From Anaerolineae bacterium (GTDB lineage: Bacteria; Chloroflexota; Anaerolineae; Aggregatilineales; Phototrophicaceae): DNA of 64,000 nt. Below the pieces are notes generated by a model, which was not told the origin of the DNA, searched no databases, and saw only the letters and a program-made list of their open reading frames with translations. Positions 58,091 through 64,000 of the stretch are shown piece after piece. Each line of letters begins with the position of its first letter. Position 1 is the stretch's first letter. The DNA is taken from assembly GCA_019912965.1 (NCBI GenBank), contig JAIOHM010000156.1, positions 20,660 through 84,659 on the forward strand, written 5' to 3'. Position numbers and translations under genes: made by a program.

Positions 58091-60835
58091 TCATGCATCG
58101 CCCAATTTCACAACCGTTGATAGCCGTTCGCGGCTCATCATGATCGTGGTAAATAACGTCACCACCATCAACACACCCGCAAATACCGCATACACCAGCA
58201 CAATATCGCTCCATGCCACCCGCACCAGATACGGTGGCAAACCGCCGCTAAAATCCAGCAGCGGCAGGAACAGTAGAGTCGTTCCCACACCAATTAATGT
58301 CCCGCTTAAAACCCCACTGGTTGCAGCCATACCTTGTGTCAGCATCAAATACGAGCCGACCGAGAAACCGCTTAACCCCATCGCCCGCAGCGAACCCAGT
58401 TGTAATGCCTGCGCCCGGAACGAAGCCGCGCTTTGAATAATGGCGCCCACCAGCGTTAGCGCCACTGATGCAATAAATCCCACCGAAAGGAAGCCCAACA
58501 CCCCCCGCCGTGATGGAGCAGCCTGAGCAATCCGAAGTTCTTCCTCCGGGTCAACCCACCGCAGCACCGGAAAGCCGATTTCAGCCACTTTTGCGCTGAC
58601 CAATTCAGGGTCAGCCCCCGGTTTCAGGCTCATCCACACGTCATACGGCAGCGGCGTTCCGACCGCCTCAAAAATCGGCTCAATATTCATGATGGCGAAA
58701 AAACCTGCTGCGGGGTCAAGTGTTGGGAAATAATTCACCACCCCCAATACAGGCACTTTCAACTCATACCACTCGCCAAGCGCAGAAATTTGCAATTCAA
58801 CTTCTTGCCCGATCAGCAAATTTGCCTCAGCCGCCATTGCCGCATTAATCAAAATGCCGTTGCGGTTGCCTGCCAGTCGGTTGAACAAATCCGCCAATTG
58901 CTCATTAGCATAATCAGATCGAGTACGAGTCACGGCTGCAATCGATGAGCGATCAATGCCCAGCACAGTCCCTTCCAACCGTCGCCCGGTCAGCGTCAGC
59001 CGTGCCGAATAGCGCCCCACTGGCGAAACCTGAGCCACGCCATCCACTTTCAGCAAATCCGCAATCGGTGGCGCGTTGTATCCGGTTACCGTGTATTCAC
59101 CCGATGTTTCCGTGCTTTCTTCCGTTTGAGCATCCACAGCCGTGATAATCACCGCATCAGCCCCAACACGATAATTAATCGAGTCGTACAGGCTGCGGTC
59201 AATCGTGCTTGCCATCGACGCCGTGAACCCGATCAAACTGAGTGTAAAACACATCATCAGCAGCATCCCGCGATACCGCCCAATCGACCGCGCCAATTCC
59301 CGTAGCGCCATCAGCAGCGAAACACTACCACTGAAAGCAATCACCCCACCGCTGACTCGCAGTGTAAACGGCCACAACCGCAGGAATAACAACGTCAGCC
59401 CCAACGAGAACAGTGTTGGCCCAATAAAGGTCAATGGATCGCTAAACGGATTTTCGGCATCCGTCACCAAACCACCCTGCTGATACAGCGTATATAGCAC
59501 ATAAAACGCCGGAATCAGCAGCAGCACATCCAGATACATCCGCTGCCACCACGCTTTGGAAGCCCGCGCGTTCACCAGTTTGTAACTGGTAATTGTCTGT
59601 CCACTGGTGCGCCATGCCGTAAATAATGCGTTGCTCGCTGCGATCAAGCCGGTCAACGCCGCTACTGCAATTGCATCCATCGTCAGTACTGCCACCAATG
59701 GGCGACTGGTCGTATCATCAAATCGCAGGAACGAACTTGTTTGTCCCACCAACCGCACCACTAACGGACTGGCAGCAATGGCGATTCCCAGTGCGATTAA
59801 GATCAACACCAGCCACATCAGCACATGAACGCTCAAAATACCCCGGCGGCTCATGCCCCTGCTGCGGAGTGTCACATCTTCAGGCTGCTGACGGCTCACC
59901 AATAAACCCGCCACCAGCGTCACAAAATACAGCACCAACCCGCCCACAGGCAGCATCATAATGACCAATTGCTGTGTAAGTTGGCTCACATCTGCGCTGA
60001 AAGCCCGTAAACCGTCAGCAGGCGAGCTGTCCAGCCGCATCCCCGGCAGCGCCAGCGACACATCCCGTTCGCCATCCACCATGCTGCCTAAAATACGGTC
60101 AACATCCGCTGTCTTAACATCGCGCCCATCAAAAATCACATACCACGCGCACTCATCTATCGGCTTTTCTGCGCCATCCAATGCTGCCCATAAAGCCACT
60201 TCTTCAATAAGCATCACATCATCAAAAAACTTCGGCGGAAAAATCCAGCTTGGGTCATCCGAATCCACAGGTTTCCACATCGCCGCCACCCGTAGCGTAA
60301 CCGGATCGCTGCCGGTAAGTGTCGCCGTGAGCATATCGCCGACCTGCACACCCATGCTGTAAAAAATGGTCTCAGGAATCAGGATTGGGATACTATCATC
60401 GCCTGTATCTGCCGCAGGCCATTCCCCGGCGGTAATTTCCATCTGGGCTTCTGCTCCGCCCAGCGTTCCCAACTTGAACGCCCCCAACGACTGATTATCT
60501 TCACGCCGCATCGTCCATGTACCACCGCGAACATACTCAACCGTCTGCGCCGTTGGTAAACCAATCGTATCCACAAAAGCATCTAGGACGGCTGCATTGG
60601 CGGCATTCACATCCGCCTGACCAATATTGCCGTTCCAGCTTCCCAAATAACGAAACCGAAACGCATATGGCGGTTCGGTCAGTCGGGAAGTCAACAAATT
60701 GGTATTCACCGCATCCACGTACAGCCACAAGCTCAAAGCCAGTGTCGTCGCCGTCGCCAGACCAATCAACGCCCAACTCGCCAGCGTCCGGTGCTGCCAT
60801 AAGCGTTCTAATGTAAAGGCCAACCTGTCCAGCAT
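58091..60835 (-). CDS. FtsX-like ABC efflux permease
   Basis: A 914-residue inner-membrane permease with one N-terminal helix (TLASWALIGLATATTLALSLW), a large external MacB-type domain, a cluster of membrane helices near 280-420, a second external part (about 540-790) and three C-terminal helices (GVLGFLSVGFIASVALTLVG, SGVLSGTLIGVGTTLLFLPLL, IVLVYAVFAGVLMVVTLF). It has two FtsX-type halves in one protein, so one chain could form the channel. It heads a four-to-five-gene efflux operon (adaptor, two ATPases, LysM lipoprotein). Substrates are unknown; lipoproteins, peptides or lipids are typical for the class. Confidence 0.91.
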   Translation of the reverse strand: MLDRLAFTLERLWQHRTLASWALIGLATATTLALSLWLYVDAVNTNLLTSRLTEPPYAFRFRYLGSWNGNIGQADVNAANAAVLDAFVDTIGLPTAQTVEYVRGGTWTMRREDNQSLGAFKLGTLGGAEAQMEITAGEWPAADTGDDSIPILIPETIFYSMGVQVGDMLTATLTGSDPVTLRVAAMWKPVDSDDPSWIFPPKFFDDVMLIEEVALWAALDGAEKPIDECAWYVIFDGRDVKTADVDRILGSMVDGERDVSLALPGMRLDSSPADGLRAFSADVSQLTQQLVIMMLPVGGLVLYFVTLVAGLLVSRQQPEDVTLRSRGMSRRGILSVHVLMWLVLILIALGIAIAASPLVVRLVGQTSSFLRFDDTTSRPLVAVLTMDAIAVAALTGLIAASNALFTAWRTSGQTITSYKLVNARASKAWWQRMYLDVLLLIPAFYVLYTLYQQGGLVTDAENPFSDPLTFIGPTLFSLGLTLLFLRLWPFTLRVSGGVIAFSGSVSLLMALRELARSIGRYRGMLLMMCFTLSLIGFTASMASTIDRSLYDSINYRVGADAVIITAVDAQTEESTETSGEYTVTGYNAPPIADLLKVDGVAQVSPVGRYSARLTLTGRRLEGTVLGIDRSSIAAVTRTRSDYANEQLADLFNRLAGNRNGILINAAMAAEANLLIGQEVELQISALGEWYELKVPVLGVVNYFPTLDPAAGFFAIMNIEPIFEAVGTPLPYDVWMSLKPGADPELVSAKVAEIGFPVLRWVDPEEELRIAQAAPSRRGVLGFLSVGFIASVALTLVGAIIQSAASFRAQALQLGSLRAMGLSGFSVGSYLMLTQGMAATSGVLSGTLIGVGTTLLFLPLLDFSGGLPPYLVRVAWSDIVLVYAVFAGVLMVVTLFTTIMMSRERLSTVVKLGDA

Positions 60836-60855
60836 AAAAGTATTCCGATATTGGG

Positions 60856-60884
60856 TAGTGGGCGACCGGTTCGGTCGCCCACTA
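60856..60884. repeat. Perfect 13-bp inverted repeat between the tandem binding protein gene and the permease gene
   Basis: TAGTGGGCGACCG (60856-60868) and CGGTCGCCCACTA (60872-60884) flank a 3-base loop. It lacks a U tract on either strand, so it is a hairpin of uncertain role: attenuator, processing site or imperfect terminator. Confidence 0.8.
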
Positions 60885-60900
60885 AATAGCTAAAACTTGC

Positions 60901-63546
60901 TTACTCATCCGGGAAATTGAACAGTGACTCCAGGCTTGCATCAATGCTCACCGCGCAGTCCGTGAACTGACGGAAGTAGTTAATTTGTTCCCGTTGTGTC
61001 GCATCTGCCCCCAGCGTATTCGGCGGAATAGAAGCGGAGCATTCTTGATATTCCGTCACATACTGTTCAGCCTGTGCCAATTCCACCTCAAGGTCGCCAT
61101 CTTTCAGCACATAGCTGTCGAACACCCGGTACAACCACAATTGGATGATGTAATTACCCGGCGAATTAGCACCACCAAATGTCGAAGGCAGCGTAATCGT
61201 GTTCGGGTCGCTCAAAAGCGCGTCATATTGTTGGTACAAGCCCGTCAGGTCTTCACCCTGTGCTGTTTCCAGTTCTGCCCCCGCCAACATCGAACGCCGC
61301 GCTGGCATTGCGTTGAACAGATCAGGTCGTTGGGCAATAGTGCTCAACCAGCGGTAGCACGCCTCCGGTGCGGGCGAATTCGCGCTGATATAAGCCGTTC
61401 CAATATCATATGCTGCCCCGGTGAATTGGTTCCCGGTGGGGTAAGTGGTCATCAGGAATGGATTTTCACCCTCGCCACTTGGAACTGTGTTGTAGAAACT
61501 CAGCAGGCTCAAAACCTGTCCATAGATAGCGGTATCGCCAAAACTGCCACCGCCACCGCTGAAGTTGCCCAATTCCGTATACTTGATGTAACCATCTTTT
61601 GCCAGATCAAGCACCTGCCGTATGGCATCTACTGTGGCAGTGTCTGTGAAATTAGCGGTAATCGGTTCAGTACGATAATCCAGTGGAATACCACCATAAG
61701 CCGCCATCAGAATGAACAGATGCGTACCGCCGGAATCGTTCGGTGCGAAAGGTTCAGCATCATCCGGGTCGAGCTTCAACTGCCGTAGCGCATCATTGAA
61801 CTCGTCAATACTCCAGCCATCCTCTGGCAAAGGCACGCCAGTTTCCTCAAAGAGAGCCGAGTTATAGCGCAGCACTTGCGGCTGGATGACAATCGGCAAT
61901 GCCCAAAGCTGGTTATTACGCTGCACTTGTGCCAGCGCACCGCCCACCAGATCGTTCGGATCAAATGTTGCATCCGCGCTTGTGAATGGGTCAAGGCTTA
62001 AAATCGGACTCAGATCATCTTCACTTTGCACCGCGTTATACGGCAGATAGTAACAGTCATAACGTTCGCTCAAATCCGTCAGTGTTGAGCCAAATCCGCT
62101 ATCGAACACAACTTGTCCGACCTGTGGATCATTAGCCACAAAATCGTTAATCACCGTATCCCATGCTTCCCGGTTAGGAATAGGGGAAATAAACGCGGTA
62201 TATCCAAAGTTGATCGCCACTTCATCGCCAGAAAGCACCGGTGTGGGGACGGGAGTCGATACATAAACTGCTGTTACCCCACGGCGGTCAGCCGCAGTTT
62301 GCAAATTCTCGACGGCTGCCGTTTCAACTTCTTGCAGCGCCGCCTGCGGGTCTACATCCTCATTAACCACCCTGTCAATCGCCTGCCCTACATAATCATA
62401 GAAACGCAGTTCCGAAATAGGCACTGCATTGGCAATCGCGTCCTGAATGAAAGATTCCTGTTCAGGTGTTAGATTGCGGAACGCGCCCAGATCGTTATCG
62501 CTCTCAGCGCCGATCAGGCTTTGTCGGGCGGGCGAATCGCTGAAGAAACGATTCACAATGTCAACATTTCCAGTCAGGAATTTTGCCAGTGCATAGGATT
62601 GCTCAGGATATTGGGTTCCACCACTGACCGCGAAACTTTCAATCGCAAGACCAGCGACACCACCCGGCAATAGCGATACCGCCCATTGATCTTCAGGGGA
62701 GGATGTTGGGTTGCTCAAAACATAACTTTGGTCAATACGCATGGGCAGTTCGTTATAGTCAAATCCGCTGAAGTCCAGATTCCGTCCCATCACCCCTTCA
62801 TTATCCAGTTCGCTCCAAATTGCAATGAAGTCTTCAACCGCCGCCTGATTCAACAGAGGTGCGTTCGGGATCGTACTGTTGTCATACAATGCCTGCCCGA
62901 TGAATGCACGGTACAGCAGTTTGTTATCCGAAAAAGAGAAAAAGCCGGGAAGGGTAACTTCTCCGCTAGAGTCTGTCTGGCTTAACGCGCGGACAGCATT
63001 AGCAAAGTCCTCGAATGTCCACGACTCACTCGGATAAGCCAGTCCTGCTTCATCGAATCGAGCAGGTTTATAGGCCAGAACTTGAACGCTGGCCGAAACC
63101 GGAAGCGCCCAGATTCCGCCATCCCACTGAAATGACTGCCACACGCTTGGGATGAAGTCATCCTCATTCAATGTGCTGTCAACACTGGCAAGCGGAGCAA
63201 GATCAAGAAATAAACCTGCCCGCGTCGCCTCTACCGAAAAGTTGTATGAATTGACATACAGCACATCAGCAGTAGCAACATATTTTTCAGCACCAGTCAA
63301 ATGTTCTTCGATGTTGTAAATGGCAGGCGTATAGTATGCCTCGTCCCCGCTTTCAGCCAGCACAACCTTTACACCCGGATTTTCTGCCTCGAATTCGGCA
63401 AAAACCTCGTCAGTAAAGGCATCCGACAAATATGGAGGAATAGCGAGGGTAAGGATAATTGAATTGTCCTGTGCCACCAGCATTGCAGCAGGTGCCAATA
63501 GGCCGATCAAAAGCAGGAGAATCAATAGGGCTGTGGTTCTGTGCAT
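60901..63546 (-). CDS. Secreted tandem solute-binding protein (two fused ABC substrate-binding domains)
   Basis: An 881-residue exported protein: signal peptide (about 1-26, ending MLVAQ), then two homologous SBP_bac_1-like domains (about 27-430 and 443-881) joined by a Pro/Thr linker near residue 437. The duplication is visible: IWALPVSASVQVLAYKPARF with WTFEDF in the first, LWALPIVIQPQVLRYNSALF with WSIDEF in the second. No lipobox Cys is present. Two binding sites on one chain are unusual, and no importer permease or ATPase is adjacent. The ATG at 63546 has AAGGA nine bases upstream; a longer in-frame start lacks a site. Its 3' end is followed by a hairpin and the efflux genes. Confidence 0.9.
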   Translation of the reverse strand: MHRTTALLILLLLIGLLAPAAMLVAQDNSIILTLAIPPYLSDAFTDEVFAEFEAENPGVKVVLAESGDEAYYTPAIYNIEEHLTGAEKYVATADVLYVNSYNFSVEATRAGLFLDLAPLASVDSTLNEDDFIPSVWQSFQWDGGIWALPVSASVQVLAYKPARFDEAGLAYPSESWTFEDFANAVRALSQTDSSGEVTLPGFFSFSDNKLLYRAFIGQALYDNSTIPNAPLLNQAAVEDFIAIWSELDNEGVMGRNLDFSGFDYNELPMRIDQSYVLSNPTSSPEDQWAVSLLPGGVAGLAIESFAVSGGTQYPEQSYALAKFLTGNVDIVNRFFSDSPARQSLIGAESDNDLGAFRNLTPEQESFIQDAIANAVPISELRFYDYVGQAIDRVVNEDVDPQAALQEVETAAVENLQTAADRRGVTAVYVSTPVPTPVLSGDEVAINFGYTAFISPIPNREAWDTVINDFVANDPQVGQVVFDSGFGSTLTDLSERYDCYYLPYNAVQSEDDLSPILSLDPFTSADATFDPNDLVGGALAQVQRNNQLWALPIVIQPQVLRYNSALFEETGVPLPEDGWSIDEFNDALRQLKLDPDDAEPFAPNDSGGTHLFILMAAYGGIPLDYRTEPITANFTDTATVDAIRQVLDLAKDGYIKYTELGNFSGGGGSFGDTAIYGQVLSLLSFYNTVPSGEGENPFLMTTYPTGNQFTGAAYDIGTAYISANSPAPEACYRWLSTIAQRPDLFNAMPARRSMLAGAELETAQGEDLTGLYQQYDALLSDPNTITLPSTFGGANSPGNYIIQLWLYRVFDSYVLKDGDLEVELAQAEQYVTEYQECSASIPPNTLGADATQREQINYFRQFTDCAVSIDASLESLFNFPDE

Positions 63547-63612
63547 TTCTGCAAGTCCTTTCGTGACCAACCTTACAAGTTGTATTGCCGTCGATAGGCA
63601 GCCCCGCACATA

Positions 63613-63641
63613 AAAGTATCAGGGCGTGGCAATACTGTCAA
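63613..63641 (-). promoter_or_regulatory. Predicted strong sigma70 promoter for the tandem binding protein gene
   Basis: Read on the minus strand: perfect TTGACA (63636-63641), a 17-base spacer, then TACTTT (63613-63618), about 60 bases before the ATG at 63546. Confidence 0.72.
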
Positions 63642-63667
63642 CATATCTACTCATAGGCTTATACGAT

Positions 63668-63880
63668 CTCTCACCCCGATATGTTACAGTTTGCCTGTTC
63701 AATTTGGGTTGGTCAGTTGAAGTGCAGATATTGCCGCTTCACCCCGAATGTCCCGCTGCTGTAACCGGATTTACGCTTAATTTTTGCGTTCTCAGGCATA
63801 AATCTTGTACAACACCATCAGATTACCCTTTCCTGATTGCGCCCCTGTTTCAACCCGGTTACAGTTTTGTAACCAGATTC
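63668..63880 (+). promoter_or_regulatory. Intergenic region with repeated and palindromic motifs
   Basis: No gene is supported between 63642 and 64000. CACCCCGA-ATGT-type words recur at about 63672 and 63740, TTACAGTTT at about 63683 and 63859, and TGTAACC(G/A)GATT at about 63760 and 63868. One copy is a perfect palindrome, GGTTACA-4-TGTAACC (63857-63874), just upstream of a -35. This suggests regulator-binding sites for a gene beyond the window. Confidence 0.5.
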
Positions 63881-63884
63881 GACC

Positions 63885-63914
63885 TTGACAAAGGTAGAAC
63901 TTTTGAGCTAGAAT
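63885..63914 (+). promoter_or_regulatory. Strong predicted promoter reading off the window's right edge
   Basis: Perfect TTGACA (63885-63890), an 18-base spacer, and TAGAAT (63909-63914). A short hairpin CCACC/GGTGG (63941-63956) lies in the leader. A frame from ATG 63925 stays open to the edge; whether it is translated is unclear. Confidence 0.65.
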
Positions 63915-64000
63915 TAATGAGGTAATGGTAGTAGGTAGCACCACCTTATACGGTGGGAAGCAATTTTGGCCTAATTTGTCATGTCATTTGAGACCACAAT

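Noticed and set aside
58062..58214. A 51-residue N-terminal extension of the adaptor gene
   Set aside because: It overlaps the permease gene end and lacks a signal pattern. A lipoprotein signal with a GAGGGG site begins at 58061.
63626..63925. A 99-residue plus-strand open frame near the right edge
   Set aside because: It overlaps the promoter of the tandem binding protein gene and the repeated regulatory motifs, and has no ribosome binding site or recognisable domain.
1..64000. CRISPR arrays, transposons, integrases, restriction or toxin-antitoxin systems
   Set aside because: No regularly spaced direct repeats and no transposase, recombinase, nuclease or toxin motifs were seen on either strand. 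The region reads as ordinary chromosome.

Overview
The window looks like a chromosomal segment of a member of the Chloroflexota, probably Anaerolineae-like. This is an inference from gene content. The signs are several proline/threonine-rich LysM lipoproteins, a mevalonate kinase, a decaprenyl-phosphate ribosyltransferase-like UbiA protein, many WD40/TolB-like propellers, an orphan UgpC-type ATPase, a type II NADH dehydrogenase, and a carbamoyltransferase with a DUF5989 partner. Alternative GTG and TTG starts are common. I see no mobile element, prophage, CRISPR array or rRNA. There is one tRNA gene, tRNA-Thr(CGT).

Layout. 1-6.2 kb (mostly minus): a LysM cell-wall lipoprotein cut by the window edge, a secreted propeller, a lone SCP2-like protein, an AEC transporter, and a HEAT-repeat protein behind the site-2 protease RseP. 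6.4-8.3 kb (plus): UbiA prenyltransferase and mevalonate kinase. 8.3-11.6 kb (minus): an oligopeptide-type ABC importer without ATPases. 11.6-18.1 kb (plus): a PrsW-like membrane protein, a membrane-anchored protein, a trypsin-like protease with Thr at the nucleophile position, TlyA and LepA. 18.1-19.9 kb (minus): CinA and an orotate phosphoribosyltransferase-like protein, both lacking expected catalytic motifs. 20-23.7 kb (plus): a UgpC-type ATPase, a GNAT-like protein and a GT4 glycosyltransferase. 24.1-26.7 kb: a carbamoyltransferase island with three tiny membrane proteins. 26.7-36.5 kb: NDH-2, a large unrecognised protein with an HxxxDG motif, PurH, tRNA-Thr, uridine kinase, a soluble histidine kinase and MutL. 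36.5-40 kb (minus): two paralogous LysM proteins and a nucleotidyltransferase-like protein. 40-49 kb: a carbohydrate cluster with GH38 alpha-mannosidase, CE7 acetyl esterase and a pullulanase carrying five X25-like modules. 49-63.5 kb: cytochrome P460, then a long minus-strand run with an M42 peptidase, a WD40 propeller, a c-type cytochrome lipoprotein, and an ABC efflux locus (FtsX permease, adaptor lipoprotein, two ATPases, LysM lipoprotein) preceded by a protein made of two fused solute-binding domains.

How they fit together. Housekeeping genes (lepA, tlyA, purH, udk, mutL, cinA, rseP) alternate with envelope and secretion genes, and many proteins are predicted lipoproteins with Pro/Thr-rich linkers. 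The most unusual features are the tandem solute-binding protein with its two-ATPase exporter locus, the large HxxxDG protein, and a recurring pattern of enzyme-fold proteins whose catalytic residues appear substituted. Third-position GC seems higher to the right of about 40 kb by eye; this was not computed. All assignments come from reading motifs; no database search was run.
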